In this document: in pieces, positions 33,901-49,400 of the stretch | Layout of the letters: each line of letters starts with the position of its first letter | Numbering within the stretch: position 1 is the stretch's first letter | NCBI GenBank assembly: GCA_034620365.1 | Contig: JAQGEQ010000173.1 | Coordinates: 1 to 64,000 of the forward strand | DNA from: Pegea sp. RAD2-039 | Lineage: Eukaryota; Chordata; Thaliacea; Salpida; Salpidae | Reading direction: 5' to 3' | Length of the DNA: 64,000 nt | Made by a program: the position numbers and the translations under genes | The notes under the pieces: model-generated | Told to the model about the DNA's origin: nothing | Database searches by the model: none | The model's input: only the letters and a program-made list of their open reading frames with translations

Positions 33901-36900
33901 TTCTTCTAATGTTATCTAGATTTTTATATAAAAGTCATTTATAGTCAAATTTTGTTAGATAATATATTTAAATTATAAAACTCTCATGAATTTATATAAA
34001 TGTTTATTAAAATATAATTAAAATTAATTTGTTGTGTAAAATTGTCAGCAAATTTTACAGTTAGTTAATGTAAAAAGGCATAGACTATAAAGAAGCAGCA
34101 ATAAATGTTTATTCATTTAGTTGTGATGATTTACTTTAAATAAAACAAACCCAAAAAAAATGTGATGAGATTCTTAAATTTCTTGAAAATCAAATTCAGG
34201 AACTATACTTTGATTTTATTTTAAAATTTTTTCAGTGGTAACTATTTGTAAAATTATCTTTGAAATATTATTTTAGGTTCATACCATTTTTAAAACTTAA
34301 TTAAAATAATGACCTGAGTTATTTTGGTTTCAACTCTACTATTCTCTTTTTCTTATCAAATTTCATCTAACTGTTGTGTATTTTTTTACTATAATGTTAC
34401 AAAATTGATAGCTTTATTATAAAGCAGCGAAATCAAAAAATCTTTTACTACCAGAAAAAATGAAATTATTTTTTTCTAATCATACTAAGGTAAAAAAATG
34501 CTTATATTTTGCGTGATTTTTTTTTAATCAAAAAATTTTTTCTCATCATTTTACAGATAAATATGCAAAAGTGAACTTAAAAGCTATAAATAGTTAAGCA
34601 ATCTTAAATTAGAACCACAGCAAATAACAAATTTAATCTAATCCTCATAAAATTGTTTTTTCTTTACAGTCATTTTTTGGAAGCAAATTTGTATTTTTAA
34701 AAGTTTATTTCTAAGATTAAAATTTAGATAAGCTTAAGCCTTAGTAGCTTCAAAATTGAACAAAATAACTGATATTATACCTTCTGGAGCTAGTAATGAG
34801 ATCAATAATTGTTTCTAAGAATTAAATTTCTTCTAAGTCTTCTGTAACGTAATTTTCTTTTTTAGGTATGTTGTTTAAGTTGCTTAAAAAATTTAAATTT
34901 TTGCAAAATCTGAAGATTTGTGGATCTAGAGAAAGGTTAGTTGCATTTATTTCATTTATAGATATTCTGATAAATTTGTGTCTTTAAAAAAATTTTTAAT
35001 TTTTGTTAATTCATCATTTGAAATAATTGTTAAAATTTTCATTTGAAGTAATTGGTGAAAATTTAATAAACCAATTTTAGCAAATCATAAAAGAATTATT
35101 TTAAATTATTCATAGAAAAAGTTTAAATTCTTCAACATATCTTTAAAATCTAACCATTTTTTAAAGAACATTTTTAATAAATATTTTAATAAACTTTTAG
35201 CATTAAAATAATTTTAAAAAAGAGTTTCATTAAAATCTTTAGAAACATATTAAAACCGAAACTGGAAATAATCTCTTGTAAATTTGCATTCAAAGTTAAA
35301 TACAAATCAATATGATTAATTACTGCTTAAGGCTTATGGTTTTCACATGCCAGTCAAGCTTTTGTGGGTTAACAGATTTTTGAATTAAATTGGTTGTTAA
35401 ATTAAGTTAAATACAAAGAGATTAGGGTCACGTGATTAACTGTCTGGTCGTTGATGTAGTTTTTTCATGTTTAAATTTATTCAATTTTAAAAATGTGAAT
35501 CTTTAATATGGATCTAGTAGAGTTTGTTTAGATAGAAGATATTTTTAAACATCAAAATAAAAATTTAAATTAATTTTAAAAGTGAATATTTGAAATTAAT
35601 TTTTTTTAAAAAGAATTTTATTATTTTATTTTTACAAATTTCTTATATCCACAACAAAATCAATTAATAATATTTTGATAAAATTCTAGATTTAATCCAC
35701 AATTAACAACATTAATAAAAAAACTGTGCAAATATTTTAATAGCAAAAATTATTTTACAAACGATTAGTCAAGCAGTAAATACTCAACAAAATAATTAAT
35801 ATAATAAGCACAAAAATCTTTCAAATGTTAAAAGATTATTTTTAAAATCTACACGATTAGGCAGTTAAACTAAAATGATGACGTCACAAAATGATACAAG
35901 AGGTCCCGCTGAGGTAGATACGATAGAGTAAATTATGCATAATTAAAAGATTAACAAATCTAAGATAATGATTCTTAATTTCCTGGTTTCTTGGAAGTAA
36001 TCTTTACTGTCAGCAAGTATTTAGAGACTTTGTTTAATTGGTGGTTATTTTGAATTAAAAATTCAACATTAAATACCTTTCACAGTTTTGTTTAATTCCG
36101 TAGTAACAATTGTAAAATCTACAGATAATTTTTTTTCTTCTAAACCTTAAAAATATTGTTATCTTTATAACCATAAATTTTAATCAATATTTAAAAAGTT
36201 TGATAATTATTATCAGTTAGCATTTTTTCATTTAATTATCTTTTCTTTTTGCTAAAATTATTTTACTTGTTTAAATCAAGTTAAAAAAATTAAAAATCTT
36301 ACAAAATGAAAATTGAAATATTCTTTTCAAAAGTTACAACTTTTAATCTAAACTCTACAACTTTCAAATATAATTTTAAAAATGATAATTTGTTTAAAAA
36401 AATTTGTTGGGTAACTTAATAAACATTTATAATATGCTTTTAAGCCAGGTGAAAAATATCTAGTAAGTAATCAATACTTTTCTTATAAAGTTGTAGTTTT
36501 AATTTTGATCTTACTAGTATTCTTGTTGAATGTCATGTTCGCTGCAAGTTATTATTATGAATTATTTAACTAAGCCTAACAATTTCTTTCAATATTTATA
36601 GATTACATACAATACATTTGTATTTCAAATTCATACTTTGAGTAAATTTTTAGCTTTTAGCTTTTCTAAATAAATTTTAAGTGATTTTATAAACTCCTTT
36701 TTTTAAATGGAAATAGTTTTTTTTATCAAATAATTTAGATTTGTTTTATTTTTGTACACTAAAAGCATTTACTTTAGTTGTCATTAATGACCTTAAATAG
36801 TTTGAATTAATTAAATAGAAATTAAATCAACTAAATTATATTTTAGTTGAAATTCTCATGAAGCTTTTCAAATGTACTAAGAGTCTTAAAAAGTAAAGAA

Positions 36901-39900
36901 ATTTAATTTTTGTTTAAGAGTGGTCTGATCTTGACAAACTCATTATCAAAATTGATTTGTATTCAATGAATTATTCATTATTTCACAGTGATAAGTTTTT
37001 AAGTAATTCATCAGACTTAAAACAAAAATATGTTTATGTACTAAGGAAATATTTGTGAAAACATCTAAAACTTATTTTTAATAACTTTATGTAAATTTAA
37101 TTTATTGTATACCTTAATTAACAAATATAAGCCTCTAAATATTTTAAAAAAGTTTTGTGAAAAAGTTATTGTTATTAGAGCCTAATAAAAGTTTCTTTTT
37201 TTAATACTGTAATAAATAATTTAAGCTGTAAGAAAAACTCATGTTTGCTTAATAAGCCTTTTAAAAAACATTTAATTAAAACAAAATTTACATGATATAA
37301 AACTTAATGATTGTTAGTCTGTTTTTACAAATTGTTAAGCTTTAAATTTTAGTTGTTTAAAGTATTAAATTGAAATAACTTTAAGTAGTTGCTTTTGTAA
37401 AGTTTGAAATCAATATTCTAAAGAATCTCAACTCTATATGTTAGATAAGAAATAAGAGGTTTACTTTTTGATAAATGTAAATTTAATATAACAAGTATGT
37501 GAACACTGCTTAATAAAATTATATGACTGTTATTTGCTAGTAGTGGTGAAAACAAACATTTATTTAAAATATATATTTTGTTAGAAGTAATAATATTCAG
37601 AAGGCAAACTAATTTTTAAAATAGATTTTAAGGTAATTTTTTTCTTAAGATAAGTATACTTTGAAGTTGATTGCCAGCTGCAAGGAAAATCTTTTAACAA
37701 AGTTTTAAATTTATTTAATTTTATCTTTTCTAAATCAAAAAACATTTCCTTTAAATGACTTTAGTTAAAGTAATGATTTAAGGTTTTAATATTTTTTTAT
37801 CAAAAAATTATATATCAATTAATGAAACTAATTTTGTACCTTTAGTTAAAATAAATTCTACAAATTTTATTCTTATTTTAAAAGTTTAAACATAAATTCA
37901 AGCATTTTTGTGGAATTCTTTTCTATAAACTGTGTTTCTAACATGTTTATAGTCATGCAAAAATTTTTGAAATAATGGTTTACAAACAAGTAAAATTAAA
38001 TGTACCTTGAGTTATCATCAATCATAATTTTTCCAGAGCAAGGTTGTACATTAAATTTATTCTTTTCAAAGATTCTATGTTCGCAGATATATCAAATAAA
38101 TAATTCAATCAAAATAAAATATCTATTGATTTATTGATAAAATATCTTTTAGTTGCTGTAAAAACTTGAAGTAATAAATCTTTATCAAATGCAAAAGATT
38201 AATTGTTTAAAATTAAATTAGAATTGAAAGAAATGTACTTTTATAAAAACTTAACCAGAAGATAAATACTTTTAAATAAATAATCGTTTTTTTATTTAAT
38301 CAAAAACAGTCTAATTAAGAGTTTAAAAGCTTTGTATTAATCTGTAAGTTTTCATACAAATATTATTTCGCTTTTCTATATCCATAAAATAAATTGCAAA
38401 TCAAAAATGAATTAAACCGAAAATAAAATTTACAAATATTTTTATATTCTGATAGTTTATAAAAGCTTTTAAAACTTTTGTAAATAAATATATTTAAAGT
38501 AGTAATATTTAAGTGGTTAGTAGAAAATGAAAAACATATTTTTTTGATTAATAAAAACCTAAAAATTGTGTTTAAGCCACCAAAAAAGTTTTCAAATAAA
38601 CATAAAAGTTTAAATATTAATTTATTTTTTACAAATTTTCTCTTTGTCGCCACTTAGCGGAGGTTATAGAATTTTCATCTTAAAATTGTTAACTTTTTCA
38701 AATAATTTATTGATTATCATTACATATTTATCTCTAATCGCTTGTTTTAGGTTTTTTGAATACAGTTTAGACGTGAAGACCTATTTTTGAGCGCAAAAAT
38801 ATTTTAAGTAGACATTCTAAAATTTTTTGTAAAATCACGCAAGTATATTATTTAGAAAAATCAAAAACTCAATTTAAGTGCTTAAACTAAAAAGACAATG
38901 AAACCATCAAAAAAATTGAGAGACAAAAAAAAGAAAGTTTTTGAGGATTTTAAAATTACAAATTTAAAAGAAACAACATTCAAAATCAAATTTATTTCAA
39001 AAATGATATTGTAACAAATGATGACGTCATCCTTACGTTACTAAACAAATAATTTATTTTAATTCAAATTTATAGCAGATGTGACGTCATAAGCAATGTT
39101 TGTATGGAAGTTATTAAAAAATTATGTTTTTGAAATTCTAAAAGTTTTGTTTTAGGTGAATTTTTAGGTATATTTTTTTAGATTATCATTAGAAAGAAGT
39201 TTTGAATTATATTTCAGAAATTTAATTTTATAAACCTAAATTTCCAGTTTACTAGCGTTTTTTTATTTTATTTTTTTTGTTAATTATCTTTACTGAAAAT
39301 ATATATTTAAAAAATCTCTTTTGAAACACTGCTGAAATATTTTGAGAATACAAGATGATGAAAAAAAAGATCTTTTTTTTTAGATTCTTGTAAAATTATT
39401 CAATAAAAAATTTGTTAGATTTAAACTTCAGAAAATCACTGTATAAAGTTCTACTAAATGAAGTTTTATGGAACATTTGGTTTTTAATAAGATTCCATTA
39501 AATGTTTTTTGGAAGTAGATGTTTATTTTTCTTTGTTTCATAAAAAAACGATTAGTTTTGGTATAAGTTTATTCTAAAAGAGTTTTTGTTTCTTCTTTTT
39601 TTTAAGTAAATTTATAAATTTTTGCATATCATTTGCAAGTCTTAAAAAGTGGACTAAAACATATTTTGATAAATTTACAAAAGAAAGTCAAGAAAGTAAT
39701 TGATTAAAGTATCACATTTCAAAATTAAAACAAAGAAATTCAATATATATCTAATGAATATATTAACTTTTTATTTTATATAATAATATTTTTTATTTTA
39801 TAAGTTTTTAGTATTGAAAAAAAAATAGTTCAGAAAAGTTTTATTTTTGTTTCCTATATTCAAATTTGTAGCATTACAAACAGTTTAAAGCTTGTTTAAT

Positions 39901-42900
39901 AAGTATCTTTTTTTAACAATTTTAAGTTTTAAATCATTTTAAACTGAAATCAGTTCTATTAACTCTTAACTCTATCTATCTTGATCTAAATATCTGATTT
40001 TTATGCAGATGTATATCTTTGTTTCATTTTTTCCAACATATTTTTATTTTTTTTTTAAACTTTGAACTGTAAAACTGTACAGTATAAGATAACTTATTTA
40101 TTAACTCTTTTTGTTAATTTACTTGTTGGGTATTTTATAGTTTTATTTACTTGATTAGGAACAGACGGCTAATGATGCTAGGGTCGATAGATCTTATAAA
40201 CTTCTTTAAATAAGTTATATTTCTTTTTTTCTCATAGAGTCTACACCCTGTTTTTCATTTAATAGTTTTGATCTTTTTTTAGCTGTATTTTCCTATTCTG
40301 GTATATTCTGGTCTTTTACATTCTTTTATTTTTCAATATTAAATTATATATTCTTTTAATCAGTTCATTTAAACACTCTTCAAATACTTAAAATCTAACA
40401 TTTTGGTTTGCAATAAGCCAGGCTATCACAAAACACAAACGCTTGATGACTTCAAATACAAATTTTCAAATTGAGATTTTTGACAATTTGAAAACGAATT
40501 GATTTAACCCACGTGACTTTACGTTTCATATAATTAACTCAATTCTTTATGAACTCAAGGAATTTATTTCTTCTACTTTTAGTTTTAAACATTGATGTGT
40601 ACAACAGATGGTTTTACTAGATCAGATAAATTAAGAAGCATCAAAACTTTGGTTTTTATTCATTATTTAACTTTGAGCCAATTTTCCATTATTTTAATCG
40701 TTTATTTCGGAATTTGCAGAATGAGTTTTTGTAAAAAAAGTGATTAAATTCGTAAAATTAGTTATACAACATTGCCTATAGCTCGTTTTATTCTATTAAC
40801 TTATGTTTGAAAACTGATAACTAATAAATTAGGTGGTAAATACTAACAGCTAATCTTTTAAGCATCTTAAAAAATAAAATTTATCTGTGGAAAGTTTTAT
40901 TTGACGAGGAGTTTTTACAGATTAAGGTGCAAGTTGATATTTAATATATATTTTATCTAAATTTTATTCTTTACGTTCGATAAAACTTATAATGATGTTA
41001 GACAAATATACTTTAATTAGTTTTAAGAGCTTTAAGCCCAGGAAATTCCGTGTATTTATTTTTATTATTTATTTATATTACGTAGAACAAACTTCTGAAA
41101 GTTACTCAGGGGAATTCAGATATCTGATCTTCTGATGTAATGACAGCTTATAATTACCTAATACTAAACGAGAATTTGTTTTTGACTTTGTGGTTTTAGT
41201 GATTAGTTTAAAAAAAGGCTTTAATGTTAAGTTTATTTTTTGAAGAAAGCAAATTTCTTTTGTGGATAAGATTAAAAATGTTTTTAAAAGATCAATTTAT
41301 TTAAAAAAAATTTTATTCTCATAAAACAAAAGCGATTAGTAAAAAGAAAAACGATTTTTTGATATTTAATACAGTTATTAAAAGCAGAAATTTTGGAAAA
41401 ACTAATTAAATAATGTGGAATTATTAGTCAATAATTAAAAACATTTATAATTTATTAGAAAAAAAAAACTTTCAATTCATATCACTACACAAATAATATC
41501 CTCAGTAATTTCTTAAATCGATATCCAAATTTTTTTGTATTGATTTTCAATTTTCTGTTTTTTATTGTTTTTCGAAAAAACTCAAAAAATATATTTCCGC
41601 TAAACGGCGCTAAAGAGTTCAATATTTACAAAAGCTGTCTTGACATGTAGTAAACTTAAAATTGTTTATTTGACTCCAGCATCCGGTTACTACATCTACT
41701 CTTTATCTCTGTTTTAAGCTTTAATCATGTGATTGTAATGACGTTACACATTTTGGCTATTTTAAATGGTCAAGTGTTAACAGATTCACTATTGTACGTT
41801 TGCGCGTGCAATAAACACACACTTCAAGCTACGAATGCGGATATAAAACCAAAAAATTTTATCAAAACTTTTTTAGGTGTAAAACGCATTTTATTCAATA
41901 ATTACAGCTTTGAAATTGGAAACATGTATTATTAATGACGTCTTCTTGTTTGAATACGCAAAAAATGATGGTAACACTAATTTTTAAATTCTAAAGTTTT
42001 TAAGAAACAGAAATTGTTAGATTATACTTTGATTCGATTAATGTAAAAAAAATCGATTGAGGAAAAAAAGTTTTGTTGTTACTTTTAAAGAATAATCATA
42101 AAAATCCAACTTAAAAAGCTAGTTGTGTTGTCAAGATTTTTTTTCTAATTTTTCTAATTTTTTTTTTATTTTAATTTATTTGTTACTTAATCTGTTTTTT
42201 GTTTTTTCTATCATTTCATTTTTAAAAAAGTTAAACAACTTTACTTTGAGTTAGTTAATTATTGTTTATTCGTGTTTATTTTGAGCTTACTAATGTTATT
42301 ACTAATAACAAAATTAATTCTTTTTTTAATATTTCATATTTATAATAAAGTTATTTTATATCTAGTTCTGTTTTTAAGAAGTTATTAAATGTTTTAATTT
42401 CAATTGTAAAAACCATGTTCAGAAACGTAATAGTATAATATTTATAAATATAAATATTTAAATAATTTATTTAATTATTATTATATCTTTTAAAAGGCTT
42501 GCTAAGAAATTCTTGCCAGATTAGTTCAATTTTAATTATTTACAGAAAAAACCATATAAAATTATTCTTACATCATAAATTTTTAATAATTTTTCTGTAT
42601 GAGTCAATTGTATTTATGTTTCCAAATAATTATTATCTAATCATATCATGTTTAGTTTTTCCTAATCAATAATTTAAACTCATTATTAATCTAATTAACT
42701 AAATGATTATCAAAATGCAAAGCCAAAAAGACAAATATTTAGAAAATACAGTATTTATAAATGCCCTAAAGGAATTTAGCCACAAGTACAGGGCTTCTAA
42801 ACAACAACAAAAAACAGATAAAAATCACTAAATACGTTTTGATTACATCAAATTTGTTGTAATAACTTTTTGATTGAAAAATTTTAAAAAAGTTATTGAA

Positions 42901-43420
42901 AATTGATACAAATTCAATTTTATTATTTTTTCATTAATTGTGTTTCAAAACCTTTTTTTTTAAATATAGTGTACAAGTTTTCTTAAATTTGTAGATTAAC
43001 TTAAATAAGTTTGTTTATTTGTTAATTTATACTTTTGATAAATTTTTGATTTAATTTATTGCATGTCAAAACTAAAATAGTTTTTTATCAATGATCTTTT
43101 TATACATTTTAGTAAATCAATTAATCAAAAAAAAAACCGTTCACGAACAATATAAAAAAAAATTTAAAATATTTATTATTTGATGTAAGAAAGCTTCAGC
43201 TTAAAAAAAATAATTTAAAAATTCAGAAGAAAAAAAATCATTTTTTTATCTCAATTAGATGAAGCCTAATTTAGGAAAAGCTTTATGAAATGCAAAAATA
43301 ATAAATTAAGAAAATTAAATTTTTCTAGAAACCTCTAGTATTTCGAGAAAATTATTTTTTAGTAACTCTTGTTCATTAATTGTTTTTAATTTGATTTTTG
43401 AGTTTTTCTTAATTAAATCT
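30951..43420. other. AT-rich gene desert, about 12.5 kb
   Basis: No exon, RNA gene or clear repeat array was recognised on either strand. Open frames at 32676-32879, 38363-38653 (minus) and 41729-41935 are low in complexity or lack any domain, and I reject them. Isolated motif matches are present: TGACGTCA at 35879, 39022 and 39082; CACGTG at 35429 and 40510; and CCGCTARRYGGCG-like sites at 38648-38660 and 41597-41610. It could be intergenic sequence or distal regulatory DNA of the downstream gene. Confidence 0.5.
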
Positions 43421-43435
43421 GGTTGCTTGGTAACC
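43421..43435 (+). promoter_or_regulatory. X-box-like motif (RFX site) beside a candidate start codon
   Basis: The sequence ggttgcttggtaacc contains the RFX half-site GGTAAC exactly and the other half GTTGCT with one mismatch to GTNRCC, separated by one base. It ends 9 bases before the ATG at 43445. RFX factors act on X-boxes in promoters of ciliary and some neuronal genes. The match is by eye. Confidence 0.35.
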
Positions 43436-43444
43436 GACGTAATA

Positions 43445-46400
43445 ATGGCTGATCGCTATAAAGGTTTGTCGTGGTTTTGACGTCATTATTTAAAAACGTT
43501 TTGTATATTTTCAACAAAATTTAAATAAAAAGAAATATTTTTGAAGGTTTTTTTATAGTTTAATTTATTTTTTTAAATGGTTTTTTAAATTTTTTATAAA
43601 TAAAAATCCTATAATTAATATTTTTGTCAAATGATCACAAAAATAAAACCATTCATCAAAAAAAATAAAAATCTAAAATTCGTGAATAAATTTGATGACG
43701 TCATCAACGCCTTTAATTTTTGTTTCTAGAATTTGAGCTTCCTAAACTGACAGATCATCAAAGATCTTTGTTACCAGCTCAAAAACTCCATCGTTCACGA
43801 AAATTATATCGTAGTAGCGAAGATTGTAGTCATAGCAACAAACATGTTTGGTGTGTGACGTCACAAGCAACTAGTAGTTACTACGATCCTCTTAGCAACG
43901 GTAACTACGCAAATTTTGGTGCTGATAATCTTGCGTATCGAAGATCAGAAAGAGATTTACCAGGGATCGCATCATCCTGCATCTTGGATTCGGACTCAGA
44001 AGACCTTCCAGTGAGTTTTTTTAAGTATTTTTATCAGTCTGTAATTTTGTATTAAATTTATCTAAATTTATTTTTGAAACTTTGTGTCTTTGGGTTACAT
44101 CTATTTTTTTCTGATATTCAAGAATTAATTCATTTAACTTATTACTAATTTGTCTTTACATTTTTCTTAATCTATTTAAATATCTTTAAACTCTCTACAA
44201 ATAACTTCACTTAAAATTGAAGAAAATTTAGTTACATTTTACAGACTTAAATTTGATAAAAAATAGTTTTTTTAAGTTACTAAAATAAATTGATTTGAAT
44301 AATTGATAAAAATAATTCAAAAAATAATTAATAAAAATATAATATCATATAAATATCAAATTATAATTTGGTTCACAAACCAAAAAAGTGAATTTTTCAA
44401 CGTTTTAAATTTTAAAATCATTGAAATAAATATAAAGTCAGTAATTTATCTTTTTCTAAAGGTGTTTTCTTTTAATTAATAATAGTCTCATCATCAGTCT
44501 AATTAGAAATACAAAAAAATATCATTAATCATATATTTGTAGACAAAAATTTATTTGAACTAAATATATTTCTTTTTAAGGTTTTTGTGAAATCCTGTTT
44601 CCCAATGTTTTGAAATTGAAATTTTTTATTGTACATTTTAAGTTTATAAAATTAAATTTTTGAGATTGTTCATTTATTTTTAGCAAATAAAAAGGCCTTT
44701 ATCATCACTTTTGAATAATTATTTCTATTTTTTTTAATTTAACTTCAAAAGTTTGAACTTTTTAGTTCAAATTACAGCTTTTAAAGCTATAAATGTTTTT
44801 GACATTGAGTTTTATCTACAATTTGTTTGTAATAAATAAAAAAAAATTTTAATTTTACTTTATTCACAAATTTACTTTGAATTTATCAAATTAAGTTTAT
44901 TAAAAAACAAAAAATTTAAACACTTAAAATATATTTTTAGGTTTCTCATAAAATTGTGTAGTTTTTCTACTAATATTTTAAACCATAAAAAATTGTTTGA
45001 AAAAGTCAGTTGCATAGTATTAAGAATATCTAAATAATTTGTTGTCAAATCTGAAAACATTGAACTTTAAACTTATACAAAATAGTCTACAGTGTCTTAT
45101 ACTAAAATGATTTCTTCTTTAAATTTATCTTAAATTTTTCAAACTTGTCTTACTGAAATGAAATATTATTTGATTAGTTTAAAAGTTAATTTACAAATAC
45201 ATATTTATTTAAAATATTAACTAAAAACCTAAAACAGAATTTAGTTTAGTTTAAAATCTGTACATTTTCCTTTAATATTAAACTGGAAGAAAAACTTCAA
45301 AATGTTTTAATTTAATTAAATTTTATGAAAACCGTACAAAGTCCAATTTTATTCACTTTGAAATATTATTTCATGTTATTTAGGAAAATGTAAATTTTGA
45401 TGTCTAACCTACTTAATCATTGTAGAAGTTTTTGTTATTTGAGTTAATTTATTTATATTTAAAGAAATTTATTTAAATAAGCAAATAGTTAAGTAAATTT
45501 ATTCATTTTTTGTTAAATAGTAAAAAAAATAAATTTATTTTTATAATTTTATTAGAAATGCTTTGAATGATAAATCTAGAGTATTTTCTTTGAATTTGAA
45601 AAATTTATTTTTTAAACTTAATTATTATAGATGTAAAAAAGCTTAAATTTTTAAGGATGTAATAAAAATATTAAGTTTCAATATTAAATGAATATTTTGA
45701 ATATTATTGTATAAAATATATTATTTGTAAATAATAAATTCTATTAAAGCAGTAAATTTTGAAACAAATAAATTGAATCAAAAGATTTTTTACCAGTAAA
45801 TATGTAAAAAGTGGTTTACAGTGTTTACAAAATATTTTCGTAAAAAGTTATTTCTAAAAATTCTTAACAATCCTTAATATTTATTAATATTATTTAAAAA
45901 TGATAAGAAAAAGTTTTTTTCAATCCAACTTATTCGTAATTCATTTTTATAAAAATAAACTAAACCAAACATAAATACAAATTACAAACTAGATATAAGT
46001 CTTCCAGTTGCTTATGACGTCATCTCATTGTTCTGTGACTAACCTAATGATGACGTCATTTGAGTGGGTAAAGGTTAATCAAACTTTTTAAGAAATTTAC
46101 AATATAGAAAAATTATTTTTTCTATTTTTTAAACCTAATTTAATTTAACTTCAAATTAAAAAATGATTTAAAATTTTAGTTTTGTTTTTAGCTTTTTTAA
46201 GATAATATAAATTTAAATTTTCTTGAACAGAATTTTTAATATTTTTTGATAATTTTTTTTGCCAGAATATTTTTGAGTAAAAATTAAATAATATATATCA
46301 TGTCTTTATCTTTCTTAAAATTAAGTTTTTTTAGTTCCAGAAAAATAAAAAAATAAAATTCATTTAGGCCTATAAAACCTTCTTGACAAAAACTGAAGTT

Positions 46401-49400
46401 ATCAATTAGATTAAATTTTTGCAGACAATTAAACACAAAATCAAACAAAAAATTTTTTACTACAGATTCACATTATTCAAAAAACAAAACATATTTTAAT
46501 TGAAAAAGTTTTTTATTATGATTTTATTAGTATCTGATATTTAGTATCATTTAAAATAATTCTGAATAAACTTTTAAACAGATTTTAATTTTAAATTACT
46601 TCTTAAAATCTTTAGTTTACAAGTTTTATTCGTTAAATTTTACTTTAAAAGATGTTAATTTGTTAACTACAAGTTTGTTTTTCAAGTTTGTTTTTTAATT
46701 TTAAAGAAAAATAAGAATATTTTTATTTTCTTAACAAAATCAACCAAAATATTAACTTCAGAAAAGTTTGACAATTATCTATTTTATTAATTTTTATTTA
46801 TTATTCTAATTTTATTACTAAATAATTTAATTCTATAAATTAAAAAACTAATAGCCAGTTGAATATTAAAATTAATCAATTAATTAATATGATTTATTTA
46901 AACTAAACCTATTGTCTCAATTAATTATTTTTATTTTAACTCTCAATTAAACTACTTATTAGTTAAAAAAATTGGATTTTAACAATAAAAACATAAATAA
47001 TTTATAAAAAAGTAAAGAAAATAAAAGAGAAAAACAATAAATTTGCTTTTAATTGAGTTGTTCAATTTTATTTCCAATTTTTTTAGATTAGAAAAATTTC
47101 AATTCCAATTTTTCGTTTAGAGATCTTTTCTTTTACTTAAATCAATTCTTGTCAATTATTTACAATTCACCTCAAAAATTATTTTTACAAAAATTCTCCT
47201 TAATTTTTTCCTTCATTATCACGTGATTAAATTGAATAATTAAACTTACATACTTTTCCAGACAAAACAAAATGATAAACTTAATAAAAGTTGTGATTCA
47301 TACTTTACAATAAGTTAAAATTATCTTTTGAAAATGTTTATATCTTAGTAAAAGTAATATTATAGAAATATTCTAATATTTCTTACATATTTTCGCTATT
47401 TTTCTTAATACTTTATAAATTTCAGTTATTTTTTTTTTCTAAAATTTTCATCCGCTAGCTGGTAGCAAAGAGCTCACGTGAAAATAAATCAAAAGTTTTT
47501 TTATTCATTTGGTCAGATTATCAACATAAGAAGTAAAACATAGAATGATAATTCTGAATTTTTTGAGTTTTTGTGTTTGATTTATTTCTTTTATTCTATA
47601 ATTTATATTGTCTCTTAGCTAAAAATTTTAGAAAAAAAAAATTGTGCTTAATAAATTATTCTATTTTTTTAAACTGTTGTAAAAGAAAACTTTACTTTAA
47701 TTTTTTCATTGAAAGTTTAACTGAATATTTTTATGTTTAATTTTGTTATTTTTACTTTATTTTATTTTGTAGATAAAACTAACCAAAAATTAATAATATT
47801 TGTGGTAAATAACTTTACAAATCTAGGATTTTTAAATTGATGTTAGTAACATAATCGCTTTCATAAATAAAACAAATAAAATTATTATAAATTTTCCATC
47901 ATTTAAAATAAAATTTTATTAATTAAACAAACAATTTATTAAAACTTTAAATAAAATTTAGTTTTATTCACAACTTTCGTAATTTTTTCTAATTTGTGTT
48001 TACAATTTTACAATAGAAAAAATTTTAACAATTTTTTTAATGAAATATTTTTACGTAATTAAAAGATACTTTTCAAACTTTCTAGTATCTTCTATATTTC
48101 ATCTTTAAACCTTGATGACGTCATCAACAGCTTAATCATCTTATGAAGATTAAACCTTTTGTTTAGACTACTTCTGTTTTATTCATCTTTATTTTTGAAT
48201 AACACCTTTAAATAACCGTTCCAAATGAACTATTAATCTTTATAAAACTAAACAAGATTGAATTAAGCTAAATTTTTATAAATAATAAATCATTATCCTA
48301 TTAATTTACTAAATTATCGATATTTTCAATTTAGCTTATTCTTAAAATTGATTGGTTGATGATATTTATATTGTACTTTTATTGATTTCTGTTTAAATCT
48401 TATAAAATATTAAAATACAATTATTTAAAACTTTGCTTAACTTTATATACATAATAACTTCCAAATTATGCTTTTGTGTTTATTTGAAAAAAATCCAAAT
48501 TTGATTCTTTGTGTAAATTGAGTAAACTAAATTAAAAAAAAAGATTTCTAAAATGTTTCAAATTTTTTCCTGCCAATTTACTAAAAAGCCAAAATGTCCA
48601 GCAAGCAAATTTATCAATCAGCTAATCGATAATTTCAAATAAATAATTGTAAATAAATTTTAGACACTGTTTAACCCTCTTAAAAGTGGATGTTCACTTT
48701 ATTGATTTATTTATATTAGATATGTTCTGCTTTTAAAATGTTTTAAATATCTTGTTTATTAAAATTGTTTGTTTTTTTATCAATATGAAAATATTTTTTA
48801 GTTTCTAAATATATATTTTTGTTTTCTATTTTAAATAAAAGAACTTTTTCGAAAAAAAAAAATTATGAAAAAAAATATATTCACTTTTCTATAAAACTAA
48901 AAAAAAATTTCATTTTGAATAAAAAAAAATTAAAATTTTAATCAACGCTTTTACAGAAAAATGACAATTGAATAAAATCATTTTTTTTTTATGTATAAAA
49001 TTCTAAATTGTGAAATATTTCAAATTTGATTGTATAGTCTGTTAACATCATGCTAATGACGTCATTATTAAAAGTGTTTGTTTTTTCACAAAATTTCTAA
49101 CCTGTTTCTGACGTCATGGAAACCGTATTAGTAAGTTTGATAAGTTACGTTACAGTCGAGTAAACATATAATTTTTGAAGATCGAAAACTATATCCTCTT
49201 CAAAGACTTAAACAAGTTTTAGGTTGCTAAGGAACAGTTGCTACTCAATAATTGAATGCTTAACTTATCACTATGCTTATTTTCAATTTAAAACATCACA
49301 AAAGACGTCTTATAGCTTCACAAGCATTCAATTAATAAATTATTCATAAATTCAAATAAAGTTTTACGATTATTTAGGGGAATTCCCAGTCCCGTCTTTG

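Noticed and set aside
38363-38653. Minus-strand 96-codon frame starting MATKRKFVKN
   Set aside because: Longest frame in the desert, but composed of F, K, N, L and I with no recognisable motif. Its start coincides with a CTCF-like word, which explains the non-random look of the 5' end.
41729-41935. Plus-strand 68-codon frame
   Set aside because: Considered as an upstream exon, but no acceptor and no phase-compatible donor to 43730 were found; no similarity.
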